Part shown: positions 1-9,100 of the stretch, one piece after another | How the letters are laid out: each line of letters opens with the position of its first letter | Numbering within the stretch: the stretch's first letter is position 1 | Assembly (NCBI GenBank): GCA_021813585.1 | Contig: JAKAJV010000015.1 | Location: forward strand, 1-64,000 | Length of the DNA: 64,000 nt | Direction: 5' to 3' | Source: Bacteroidota bacterium | GTDB lineage: Bacteria; Bacteroidota; Ignavibacteria; Ignavibacteriales; Ignavibacteriaceae | Notes under the pieces: model-generated | Told to the model about the DNA's origin: nothing | The model's input: only the letters and a program-made list of their open reading frames with translations | Database searches by the model: none | Made by a program: the position numbers and the translations under genes

Positions 1-78
1 AAACGACTAGACTCGCTGCTGAATGATATTATTTATTCATGCATTAAACAAGGACATTTTTAATCCGCCTTCCGAACG

Positions 79-197
79 AAGCCTGTTACACAACTCGAGT
101 GCAGGGCAGTCATGGTCCAAACCATGACTGAATTGTGAGTTTTTTATGTCACGGAATGGTCCGTGACATCCCAGTTTTACAGTTCTGCAACACGCTC
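79..197. repeat. 119-bp three-hairpin repeat (MITE/REP-like), copy 1
   Basis: First of five near-identical 119-120 bp copies in the window. It carries terminal inverted repeats (right end AGTTCTGCAACACGCTC; the left end is diverged here) and two internal hairpins: stem GTCATGGT with loop CCAA, and stem ATGTCACGGA with loop ATGG. It lies downstream of slyD and encodes no protein. Same orientation as copies 4 and 5, opposite to copies 2 and 3. The remaining bases 198-305 hold no gene I can see. Confidence 0.85.
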
Positions 198-305
198 GGA
201 AGGGCAGGTTCCCAGCAGCTTTTCCAAAGACTTCTTTGGAGCGGCAGAAGGTAGCCTGGAGCTGCCCAGAAAATACAGATAATGCACGTCTATCTGTTTA
301 AGCTT

Positions 306-797
306 TTAATGATGATGATGATGCCCGCCGGCTCCGTGTACATGTCCGTGAGCAAGCTCCTCTTGGGTTGCATCTCTAAGGTTAAGCAATTCAATATCAA
401 AAGTAAGCTGCTGGCCAGCCAGGGGGTGATTAAAATCCAACTCAATGTTATTTTCGTTTATACTTTTAATTGTAAACGGCATTTGTCCGCCGTCCGGAGT
501 ATCGGCAATAAATTCCATTCCTACTTTCAGCTCGCTTTCCTGCGGAAATTCCGAACGATCGACGACTTGAATGGCATCTTCTTCATAAATGCCGTAGGCA
601 TTTTCCGGCTCTAGCACAACAACACGTTTGCTGCCTATTAGCATTTCACCGATGATATGTTCAAGCATTGGTAAAACTTGGTCTGCGCCGCTTATAAATG
701 AAAACGGATTGTCTTTGGAAGTAGCTTCGATAATTTTTCCGTCTTGATTCTTTAATTCAAATGTAATTGTAACTACCTGGTTCTTTTTAAGAGGCAT
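306..797 (-). CDS. slyD: SlyD-type FKBP peptidyl-prolyl cis-trans isomerase
   Basis: 163-residue cytoplasmic prolyl isomerase and chaperone. The N-terminal 70 residues form the FKBP fold, split by the insert-in-flap domain (about 70-130) that gives SlyD its chaperone activity; the pattern FxFxxGxxQVLPxLE, followed by GSK and NAYG, is typical. The C-terminus is His-rich (GHVHGAGG then five His), as expected for the nickel/metal-binding tail of SlyD, though shorter than in E. coli. ATG start. It is a stand-alone gene on the minus strand, followed by repeat copy 1. A plain FKBP without the metal role is the only alternative. Confidence 0.93.
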   Translation of the reverse strand: MPLKKNQVVTITFELKNQDGKIIEATSKDNPFSFISGADQVLPMLEHIIGEMLIGSKRVVVLEPENAYGIYEEDAIQVVDRSEFPQESELKVGMEFIADTPDGGQMPFTIKSINENNIELDFNHPLAGQQLTFDIELLNLRDATQEELAHGHVHGAGGHHHHH

Positions 798-886
798 AAT
801 AATCCTTTATAGAGTTAATAAATTATTTTTTAGTGCCGAAAAAATTTTGATACAATTTAAGAAAGTCGATTAGAATAATATATAAG

Positions 887-1231
887 CTAGTCCTCAAAGA
901 AATCTTCGTTATTTACATCGGAGGATTTCGGTTCCCAGTCCAAACCCTCACACGGAAGAAAAGCTTTGGTCGGATGCTTGTCGTGCAGCATGCATAAAAC
1001 TGCCGACTCATCAAAGTGCGTACATGTAGAACAAAGAGTCGACTCAAGAACTTCCTGGTTTTTAGATCTGAAAGTCCTATACCGCAATATTGCCGGGTGA
1101 ATAATAACGCCATAGATGGAAATTACACAAACCGACCACCACAGCTGATGATTAATATATCCTTCAAGCACCCATAATGCGGGTATAAGCAGCGCCGTTC
1201 TAATTATTGTCCAATATACTATCTCTCCCAA
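887..1231 (-). CDS. Small membrane protein with Cys-rich cytoplasmic tail
   Basis: 114 residues, TTG start forced by an in-frame stop just upstream. Two hydrophobic segments (about 6-22 and 31-48) form a hairpin in the inner membrane. The tail carries a CxxC pair followed by two further cysteines (CSTC, then single Cys about 14 and 29 residues on) and ends in an acidic stretch. The spacing could bind zinc or an iron-sulfur cluster, but no family is recognised. The codon pattern and the absence of competing reading frames support a real gene; function unknown. Confidence 0.6.
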   Translation of the reverse strand: MGEIVYWTIIRTALLIPALWVLEGYINHQLWWSVCVISIYGVIIHPAILRYRTFRSKNQEVLESTLCSTCTHFDESAVLCMLHDKHPTKAFLPCEGLDWEPKSSDVNNEDFFED

Positions 1232-1757
1232 TTTCTCATCTTAAAATATTTTTATTTCAGCCGTATATTTTTCAACCAAACATAAGTATTGGGATGCTAA
1301 TAATAAAGTGAGTAATTTCATATCGGAAAAATTTTCTAGCCTTTGTAGAGTTATTTGGCAAAGACAGTGGCGATTAACAAAAGCCGGCACTTGCTGTTAT
1401 TTAAGTAATATAGTATTATTAGCAAAGAAAGATGAGGATTTTGTTAAATAAATCGAATAAATTTTTAAGAATATTTTTTCTATCTATAGATTAAATTATT
1501 CCCCGCTTGGCCGGGTAAAGTGAATATAAGATCCAAATACTTTATTTGATTATTTATAGTTTTCAATTTTTAGCTTATTTTTGTGTGTAGAATCAATAGG
1601 TCAAAATGCTTTTAATGGTATGTATAAAGTAGAGAGAGCCATTAGAAAAATAAAGAAAAATTTAATTCATTCGACTATAATAAAACACGCAGATTGTTTT
1701 TTATAATGAGGGAAATTATAATAAAGCAGACGGAAGTTGAGACTAGGGCAGAAATTG
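1232..1757. other. Non-coding spacer between membrane protein and tRNA cluster
   Basis: About 525 bp of AT-rich sequence with no convincing gene, promoter or repeat. A short open stretch near 1600-1705 on the plus strand could be a gene remnant, but I could not match it to any family. Confidence 0.5.
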
Positions 1758-1784
1758 AAAAAGCCCGATTGTTTAGCCGGGCTT
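1758..1784 (-). terminator. Rho-independent terminator of the tRNA-Lys transcript
   Basis: On the minus strand a 7-bp stem AAGCCCG/CGGGCTT with a 10-base loop is followed by a run of T. It lies immediately downstream of the tRNA-Lys and its two damaged copies, so it should end that transcript. Confidence 0.75.
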
Positions 1785-1787
1785 CGG

Positions 1788-1859
1788 TGAGCGCGGGTGG
1801 GCTCGAACCACCGACTCTCCCGATTAAATCGGGATGCTCTACCGGGCTGAATTGTACTT
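1788..1859 (-). pseudogene. tRNA-like pseudogene, distal copy
   Basis: Keeps the 3' acceptor strand, T-arm, variable region and anticodon arm of the neighbouring tRNA-Lys, but the 5' acceptor strand and D-arm are replaced by unrelated sequence, so the acceptor stem cannot pair. The anticodon loop reads ATTTAAT, i.e. anticodon TTA, which would pair with the stop codon UAA. It is one unit of a 99-bp tandem array starting at 1787, 1886 and 1985. Confidence 0.7.
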
Positions 1860-1886
1860 GTTTACAAGTTTTAATGTTTGATTTAG

Positions 1887-1958
1887 TGAGCGCGGGTGGG
1901 CTCGAACCACCGACCCTCCCGATTAAATCGGGATGCTCTACCGGGCTGAATTGTACTT
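1887..1958 (-). pseudogene. tRNA-like pseudogene, middle copy
   Basis: Same structure as the distal copy and differs from it at one position over the 99-bp unit. The 5' acceptor half is missing, and the anticodon arm again gives TTA in place of the Lys TTT. Both copies are presumably co-transcribed with the intact tRNA and left as trailer RNA. Confidence 0.7.
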
Positions 1959-1985
1959 GTTTACAAGTTTTAATGTTTGATTTAG

Positions 1986-2057
1986 TGAGCGCGGGTGGGC
2001 TCGAACCACCGACCCTCTGCTTAAAAGGCAGATGCTCTACCCCTGAGCTACGCGCCC
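1986..2057 (-). tRNA. tRNA-Lys (anticodon TTT)
   Basis: 72-nt cloverleaf without encoded CCA. Acceptor GGGCGCG pairs with CGCGCTC (one G-U), discriminator A; D-arm GCTC/GAGC; anticodon stem TCTGC/GCAGA around loop CTTTTAA, giving anticodon TTT; T-loop TTCGAGC. It reads AAA/AAG. The two damaged copies lie directly downstream in the same orientation, before a terminator. Confidence 0.93.
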
Positions 2058-2139
2058 GTTTTTTAGAGGTTCAAATATATGGAAGATCGAATTTTATTCC
2101 AAATAGATATTCCTTCAATTAATAAATAAACATAAAAGT

Positions 2140-3510
2140 ATGATGCAGAAAAATTCTAAGATTCTTGTTTGCGACGATGACGAAACATTATGTTATTTGC
2201 TTAAGGAACAGCTTTTGGAAGAGGGCTTCTCGGTAGATACGGTGTACGACGGAAAGTTTGCCATTGAAAATATCAAGAGAAAGAATTACGATCTTCTTCT
2301 GTTGGACCTTAATATGCGGGAAGTTCAAGGCGAAGAGGTGCTGAAATTTGTTACCGAATATAACTCTTCTATACAGGTGGTAATTCTCTCCGCGCAGTCC
2401 GAAATGAGAAAAGCGATTGATTGTATTAAGCAGGGCGCTTACGATTTTGTAACCAAGCCGTACAACTTTGAAGAATTACTTTTAACGGTAAACCGTTCCC
2501 TTGAGCATAAAGAGCTAATTGTTAAGACGGCGATTCTTTCCGAACAGGTAGATAAAAAGCTTCAAACCAGGATTATAGGAAACAGCAAGGAGCTTCAAAA
2601 GGTTATTAACCTCGCAAACAAATCGGCTATGTCCGATTCAAATATTCTGATTGAAGGCGAGACCGGAACCGGGAAAGAATTAATGGCGGAATATATTCAT
2701 AAGCATTCTGCCAGAAGCGATATGCCTTTCGTAGTTATCAACTGTGCGTCTCTGCCCGATCAATTAATCGAGAGCGAGCTGTTCGGCCACGAGAAAGGCG
2801 CGTTTACCGATGCAAAATCTACAAAGCAGGGCTTGGTAGAAATTGCTCACGGCGGAACTTTGTTCTTAGATGAAATTGGAGAGCTAAGCCTTGCGCTCCA
2901 GCCCAAACTGCTGCGCTTCTTGGAAAACGGAGAATACAGAAGAATAGGCGGGGTTACCAATCTAACTTCCAACGTTAGAGTAATAGGAGCGACGAACAGA
3001 AATCTTTTGGAAGAGACAGACAATAAAAATTTCAGAAGGGACCTTCTCTTTCGTCTTAATGTAATTACTTTAACTATACCTCCGTTGCGCGATAGAAAAG
3101 AAGATATCCTTCTGCTCGCGAATCATTTCCTGGAAACCAAGTCTCCCATAAGATCGCCCAAAAGGCTTTCGGCAGATGCCGAAAAGGTACTGTTCAGTTA
3201 TAACTTCCCGGGCAATATAAGGGAACTAGAACACATTATAGAGAGAGCGCTTATTTTTGCCGAGGGAGACTTCATTGAATCTGAGGATTTAAATTTGCCT
3301 CTTGAAAATTCAAAAGACTCCAGGAAGAAATCGCATTCCATATTCGACGAGGGCGAAGATATATTAAGCTTTTCCGAGCTTGAAAAAAAGTACATAGAGA
3401 AAGTATTAAGGTACTATGATTGGGACAGAGGGGAGACTGCAAGCAAGCTGGGAATAAGCGCCAAGACGTTGTATACTAAAATTAAAAAATATGCCATTAA
3501 ACAAGGATAG
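2140..3510 (+). CDS. NtrC-family sigma-54 activator (REC-AAA+-HTH)
   Basis: 456-residue cytoplasmic response regulator that opens sigma-54 promoters. Receiver domain 1-120 with acidic pocket CDDDE, phosphoacceptor D56 and K106; AAA+ domain about 145-380 with Walker A GETGTGKE (173-180), sigma-54 contact loop GAFTDA (220-225, G to D at the fifth position of the usual GAFTGA) and Walker B LFLDEIGE (241-248); C-terminal Fis-type HTH (ETASKLGISAKTLYTKIK). The next gene, 18 bp downstream, is a hybrid histidine kinase, its likely partner. The pilin-like cassettes with a sigma-54-like promoter at about 26.8 kb are plausible targets. Two ATG codons start the gene; the first is used here. Confidence 0.94.
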   Translation: MMQKNSKILVCDDDETLCYLLKEQLLEEGFSVDTVYDGKFAIENIKRKNYDLLLLDLNMREVQGEEVLKFVTEYNSSIQVVILSAQSEMRKAIDCIKQGAYDFVTKPYNFEELLLTVNRSLEHKELIVKTAILSEQVDKKLQTRIIGNSKELQKVINLANKSAMSDSNILIEGETGTGKELMAEYIHKHSARSDMPFVVINCASLPDQLIESELFGHEKGAFTDAKSTKQGLVEIAHGGTLFLDEIGELSLALQPKLLRFLENGEYRRIGGVTNLTSNVRVIGATNRNLLEETDNKNFRRDLLFRLNVITLTIPPLRDRKEDILLLANHFLETKSPIRSPKRLSADAEKVLFSYNFPGNIRELEHIIERALIFAEGDFIESEDLNLPLENSKDSRKKSHSIFDEGEDILSFSELEKKYIEKVLRYYDWDRGETASKLGISAKTLYTKIKKYAIKQG

Positions 3511-3528
3511 AATTCCCCGGCGGGCGGT

Positions 3529-5499
3529 ATGACTATTAAAAGAATTCTGGATAGCCTTTCTAATATTGAGGGCAACCCTTATGCGGTTGCAGACAAAAGT
3601 CTGAAAATAATATGGTATAATAAAAGCTTTAAGAATTATTTCCGCACTAAGAGAATAAACGGCGTATCAATACTAAAGTTGTTCAACCTTTCCTTAGCCG
3701 AAGAAATTTTACCGGCAAAAAAGAAGACGCGCGCAATTCCTTTTCCAGATGAAAAATTTATTTTGAAAACAACCAGACTTCTTTTCAATTACAAAACGGA
3801 CGGATATCTGCTCTATATAGAAAAAGAAGCCGATGCACAGTTAGAACAGGCGGACCAAAAAGAACAAACAGTAAAAAACCAGCAGTTTGCAGGAGAGCTG
3901 CGCCAGATTTTAACTCTTATGGCCAAGGAAAAATCTTTATTAAACCTTGCCGAAGAGATACTGATAAGATGCACCGAAATAGACAACAGTAAATTTGGTA
4001 TTTTATTGCTTAACGCCGAAAATAAAAAGTACGAATACATCTTTTACGATCCGCAAGAAAAGCTGGTAAATAAGGAAGAGATTAAGAGAGAAATAGAGAG
4101 TAACTTCAGCTTTATTTATAAATGGCTGAATGTAAACAAGCGGTCTTTGATTATTAAAAATAAGCATGAGAACCTTGGCTACAGCCTCTCCAAAGCGCTG
4201 GATACCGAGGCTGCACTGATAACCCCGTGCTTCTTCGAAGATAATCTTCTGGCTTCCGTAATAATCGGCAAGGAAGAAGGCTTTGCCGAAACTTCCGAAA
4301 TTAGCAACACAGAACAATTCGCCGCTCTGCTGGCGTTTGCAATTAACAGTATTAGAACGAGGGAACTGAATGACGCACTGGAAGCGAGATTATTGCAGGC
4401 ACAAAAGCTAGAGACAATCGGAAAGCTGAGCAGCGGAATGGCGCACGACTTCAGCAACCTTTTATCCAGCATCTTCGGCAGCCTAAATCTTCTGAAGAAA
4501 AGGGTGCCCGAAAGAGAGGATATTTACAGGCTGCTGGATAATATTGAAAACAGCTCGATAAGAGCCAAGGATTTAACAAAAGGCTTGTTATCGTTTGGCA
4601 AACCCACTCCCAAAAGAAAAGAATTAATTAAGCCGAACCTCCTGCTTTCCGAAATAGAAAAAGTAATTACTCAAACCTTTCCCTTAAACATTGGTTTCGA
4701 GTACGAGGTAGATGAAAATTTAAACAACATACTCGGCAACGGAACGGAAATTTACCAGGTTCTGTTAAACCTTTGCGTAAACGCGAAGGAATCAATTGAA
4801 GGCCGGGGAAAAATTACTCTTATCTCCAAGAACAGGACAATTAACGAATCGAACATTATAAATTATCCGCTGCTGGCAAAGGGAAATTACGTTTGGTTCT
4901 CCGTTATAGATACCGGCTCCGGTATAAAGGAAGAATATCTTTCCAGAATCTTCGATCCGTATTTTTCAACCAAAGACCGCCAGACCGGCTCCGGCTCGGG
5001 ACTGGGATTATATGTAACATACGGTATAATAAAAGCCCACAACGGCCACATAGACGTTTCGAGCGTTCCGGGTAAGGGAACAACTTTCGACGTCTTTATA
5101 CCTGCGTATGAGCCTACCGCTGCAAAAAAAATAATACCTGCCGAAAAAATTATTCTTCTTGCGGACGACGAGATTATGCTGCGGGATCTACTTGCCGAAC
5201 TGCTGGAGTCTTACGGCTATAATGTTATAAAGGTAAGCACCGGGACGGAGGTGTTGAAAGTTCTTATCGAAGAAATAAAAGTTGATCTTGTAATTATAGA
5301 CTATAATATGCCGGGCATGAACGGGCTCGACTGTATCCGCCAAATAAGAGGCCTGGAATTTAAGCTTCCCATTATTCTTTCATCGGGAAGCCTTTCTCTT
5401 CAATCCAACTTTGATTTTAAGAGCATGGGAATAAGCGACCTGCTGAACAAGCCGTATGAATTCGAAACCATGCTTGAGACAATACAGAGGCTAATCTGA
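3529..5499 (+). CDS. Hybrid sensor histidine kinase (GAF-HisKA-HATPase-REC)
   Basis: 656 residues, no membrane segment, so a soluble sensor. A PAS-like segment lies at about 1-95 and a GAF-like domain at about 125-280. The NtrB-type H-box GMAHDFSNLL carries H306. The ATPase domain has an N-box (NLCVNAKES), G1 box (DTGSGI) and G2 box (GSGSGLGLYV). A C-terminal receiver (about 540-655) has ADDE and phosphoacceptor D591. It probably phosphorylates the NtrC-type regulator directly upstream; the attached receiver may act as a phosphate sink. Its end overlaps the convergent gene at 5491-6162 by 9 bp. Confidence 0.93.
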   Translation: MTIKRILDSLSNIEGNPYAVADKSLKIIWYNKSFKNYFRTKRINGVSILKLFNLSLAEEILPAKKKTRAIPFPDEKFILKTTRLLFNYKTDGYLLYIEKEADAQLEQADQKEQTVKNQQFAGELRQILTLMAKEKSLLNLAEEILIRCTEIDNSKFGILLLNAENKKYEYIFYDPQEKLVNKEEIKREIESNFSFIYKWLNVNKRSLIIKNKHENLGYSLSKALDTEAALITPCFFEDNLLASVIIGKEEGFAETSEISNTEQFAALLAFAINSIRTRELNDALEARLLQAQKLETIGKLSSGMAHDFSNLLSSIFGSLNLLKKRVPEREDIYRLLDNIENSSIRAKDLTKGLLSFGKPTPKRKELIKPNLLLSEIEKVITQTFPLNIGFEYEVDENLNNILGNGTEIYQVLLNLCVNAKESIEGRGKITLISKNRTINESNIINYPLLAKGNYVWFSVIDTGSGIKEEYLSRIFDPYFSTKDRQTGSGSGLGLYVTYGIIKAHNGHIDVSSVPGKGTTFDVFIPAYEPTAAKKIIPAEKIILLADDEIMLRDLLAELLESYGYNVIKVSTGTEVLKVLIEEIKVDLVIIDYNMPGMNGLDCIRQIRGLEFKLPIILSSGSLSLQSNFDFKSMGISDLLNKPYEFETMLETIQRLI

Positions 5500-6162
5500 A
5501 GCGTTGTTATCAAACTCAACCATCTTGATGTTTTTTATGTAGTCCGAAAAAATCGGCTTCTTAATTGAGTTCAATTGGTTAAGTACGTCGTTTATTTCTT
5601 TAATTGCGGTTTCAATATACGAAAGCCGTTTTAGTATTGCTTCCTTCGATACTTCCTCTTTCTTCAGCTCGCGCTTAATTGCGGCCGAGGAAAGGCTCAT
5701 CAAAGTTAACGGTTGTTTTATTTTATGGTTGGTTGTTACAACCGTTGCGGCAAAAGTATTCCTTTGTTCTGCTTCCAGAAGCAGCTTGTGTGTTTCGGAA
5801 AGCTTGAGCGCCGAGTTTACCCTTGCCAAAAGCTCGATGCGGTTGAACGGCTTTTTTATATAATCGAAGGCGCCTGCTTCCAAGCCTTCCTTCGTATCTT
5901 CCGCACCGGATTTTGCAGTTACGAGAATGATGGGTATATTTAACGTTGCTTCGTTCTTTGCCAGCATCTTGCAAACTTCTATTCCCGACATTTCGGGCAT
6001 CATTACGTCCAGCAAGATCAAATCCGGATTTTCATTCAATGTTTTTTCTATACAAGATTTTCCGTCGTATGCGGTTATTACTTCGTACCCTTCATGCTCA
6101 AGTCTGTCCTGAAGCATAAACACATTCTCCGGCAAGTCGTCTACTACAAGTATCTTTTTCAT
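5491..6162 (-). CDS. Response regulator with C-terminal HisKA-like helix and no ATPase domain
   Basis: 223 residues. Receiver domain 1-122 with VVDD, phosphoacceptor D52 and a K-K-P-F motif at 103-106. The C-terminal 85 residues are helical and carry a histidine-kinase-like box (TNHKIKQPL, H146) resembling a dimerisation/phosphotransfer helix, but no HATPase domain follows. It could work as a phosphotransfer dimer between the kinase at 6164-9700 and a regulator. Last gene of the minus-strand pilus/signalling operon, 1 bp from the kinase gene. Confidence 0.85.
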   Translation of the reverse strand: MKKILVVDDLPENVFMLQDRLEHEGYEVITAYDGKSCIEKTLNENPDLILLDVMMPEMSGIEVCKMLAKNEATLNIPIILVTAKSGAEDTKEGLEAGAFDYIKKPFNRIELLARVNSALKLSETHKLLLEAEQRNTFAATVVTTNHKIKQPLTLMSLSSAAIKRELKKEEVSKEAILKRLSYIETAIKEINDVLNQLNSIKKPIFSDYIKNIKMVEFDNNASD

Positions 6163-6163
6163 T

Positions 6164-9100
6164 TTATATTATTTTAAATTTTGAAAACAGTCTTTCTATC
6201 TTAAATGCCATTACACCGGAATTAACGGGCTTTGCAATGTAGTCGTCAAATCCGTGTTTAAATATTACTTCCTTGTCTTCTAGCATGGCTTTGGCGGTAA
6301 CGGCAAAGATTGGAATGTTGGCCCACCGGCTGTTCTTCTTTATTGCCTTTATCGTTTGGAAGCCGTCCATCTCGGGCATCATTATATCCAGCAAAATCAA
6401 GTCCGGAATTTTTTGCTCTAATACCTTTATGCATTCTATGCCGTTTTTAGCCAAGGTTGTTTTACAGCTGCATGCTTGAACTATTTCGCTGATTGTAAAA
6501 AGGGTGTCGGGGTCGTCGTCCACAATTAGGACTTCTCCCTGGTAAATTTTGTTATCTTCATTAGGCGGCTGTTCCTGAACGACGCCGTTGCCGGGAACTT
6601 CCGTCTTTCTTTCTTCGGAAGAAGTATAGACTTCTTCCATCCTTATTATGTCCCTTACAATTTTCAGCACGTCTAGCGGATGCCCCTTGGATTTGACGGT
6701 AATTTCTTCGACGATGTTGTTAAGAGAATTTCTTTCCTCTTCGGTAAGGTCTTTCGCTGTGCTGATGATAATCGGAATGTGCTTCGTATCGTTGTTGGAT
6801 TTTAATCTGTACGAGAGGGTAATTCCGTCAACGTTCGGCATCATTAAATCGAGTATAATCAGGTCCGGCTGTACTTCCAGAATTTTGCTGAAGGCCAGCT
6901 CGCTGTCCTTTATGTATTCGATTCTCACCTTGTCGTCTCTAAAGGCGTTTTTAAATTTCTCAAACTCCTGCTCATCGTCGTCTACCAGTACAATCTTTTC
7001 CACCTTTTTTTGCGCAAGGCTTTCAAGCTTCCGGAAGGCGGAAAACAGATTTTCGGGCGCGATGGGCTTAATAAAATATTCAAACGCGCCCAGGCCGTAG
7101 CCTATATTTTTATCGCCCATTATTGAAATTAAAATAACGGGAATATCCTTGGTCGAAGGATTCTCCTTCAGTTCTTTCAGTATCGTCCAGCCGTCTTTTT
7201 CGGGCATCATAACATCCAGGGTAATTGCGAAAGGCTGCATTGTCTTTGCCTTCTGAATGCCTTCGTCGCCGGAGGAAGAGTATTCCACACCGTAGCCTTT
7301 TGATATGAGGTACTGTCCTATCGTGTACCTTACTTCTGCATCGTCGTCTATAATTAAAATAGGATTCTTTCTGTTCTTTATAAGAGTCTCAACATTTACC
7401 TTTACATTCTGTTTGTACTCATTTACCTTAACATAATTTAAAGGCACCAAAAAAGTGAATGTCGATCCTTTGCCGGGCGTGCTTTCAACGCTTATGCTGC
7501 CTTTAAGAAGGTCGGCTATTTTTTTACATATTGCCAGCCCCAACCCCGTGCCGCTGTATTTTCTGGTCGTAGTGCCGTCAATTTGCCTGAACTCTTCAAA
7601 GATAACGCTCTGGTACTGTTCGGAAATTCCTATGCCGGTATCCACAACGTCGAACTGCAGCATCTTGTTTTCGACGGAAGAAACCCGAAGCTCTACGAAT
7701 CCTTCATCTGTAAATTTAATTGCATTGCCGAGCAGGTTTATCAACACCTGCGTAATCTTACCGCGGTCGGCGTTAATAATTATATTGGTATTTATCTTTC
7801 TAACTATGCCGAAAGAAATTTCTTTCTGCTGAAGCAGAGGAAGGACGGAGTTTTCAACTTCGCGCAGCAGCTCATCCAGCTGGAGGTCTTCTTCGTGGAC
7901 TTCCATTTTTCCGGCCTCAATCTTGGAGAGATCGAGTATGTCGTTAATAAGGTTCATCAGCCTCTTACCGCTCTTAAGTACAACCTCTATTCTTTCGCGG
8001 TTCTTTCCCTGCAGGGTTTTATCTTCCAGAATTAATTCAGACAGCCCCAGTATCGAATTCATCGGTGTTCTAAGCTCGTGAGACATGCTGGCCAGGAAGT
8101 GGGACTTAAGCCTAGTTGCTTCTTCCGCTTTTTCTTTTTGTACTTCCAGCTCGGCGGCTTTTTCCTTTAGTTGATTGTGGAGCTCCAGCAGCGTTTCGTT
8201 CTGCTTTCTAATCTGGATGTTCTGTTTCTGGTAATCTTCATTCAGCTTCTTCAGCTCTGCAACAAGGTCTTCAAGCCGGCTTAATGCAATTGCGTTGGTA
8301 ATACCAATTGCAAGCTGTTCTTTAATTTTTGTTAGATAGTCCCTTACCTGCCCGTCGGGCTTGTTAATTGATCCGAGCTCAAGAACGGCAATTACCTTGT
8401 TGTTATAAACTATTGGCTGGATCAATAAGTTTTTAATCTTAATGGAAAGCATTCCGGAAGATACGACCGGAAGATCATCTCCCGAGTTTATTTCAATTGT
8501 TTCCCGGTTATTAACCACAGCATCAAAGCTGTCGGGCTTAATGTTTAGAGAATAATCCTTACTTAACCCGTAGGTGCTGGCAGGCTTTAGGCTACCGTCC
8601 TCTACGGTATAGAGCACGCCGACGGTAAACCCGCATGTATATATAATTTTTTTAAGTGCGGCATCAGAGACTTCAACCAGGGTGGGATTGCGGTTAATAA
8701 GTGTTATGAATTCAGAGTATTCGTTCTTCGCCTTTTCGTTTTTCTCAAGCTCATCCAGCATAAGATTAAACGCCCCGGCTAGGTGTCCCAGTTCATCCTT
8801 GCTTTGAACTTTTATTTTGTTCTGGAAGTTCCCTTCCTTGGTTATTTTTGTAGCGTCGCTAAGCTTGGTAATCTGCTTCCTTATTTTGTCCGTAAAGAGC
8901 AGGGTAAGTATTAACGATAAGGATATGCCTGCAAAGCCGATTATTATAAGAAGGTATTTTATGCTGTTCCTTAAGTCGTTGGTTTCGCTTAAGCCGGTAA
9001 ATATAAGGAACCGGAAATCGCTTTCTTTCACATACTCGGAAGAAGGCTTGTAGATTGTCGCTATTATGTCTGAGGATTCCGTATTTAGCGAATAAATATC

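Noticed and set aside
282-614. 110-residue plus-strand frame opposite slyD
   Set aside because: Antisense shadow of a clearly identified gene; the His-tail codons give the MMMMM run.
1600-1705. Short plus-strand open stretch (about 30 codons) before the tRNA array
   Set aside because: Looks gene-like (KVERAIRKIKKNL) but too short and without a family match; noted only as a possible remnant.
1788-1958. Two ochre-suppressor tRNAs (anticodon UUA)
   Set aside because: The anticodon arm is there but the 5' acceptor strand and D-arm are missing, so a charged, working tRNA is not supported.
1694-2122. 142-residue plus-strand reading frame with three copies of SAGGLEPPT
   Set aside because: It is the antisense translation of the tRNA-Lys array; such frames are well-known artefacts.
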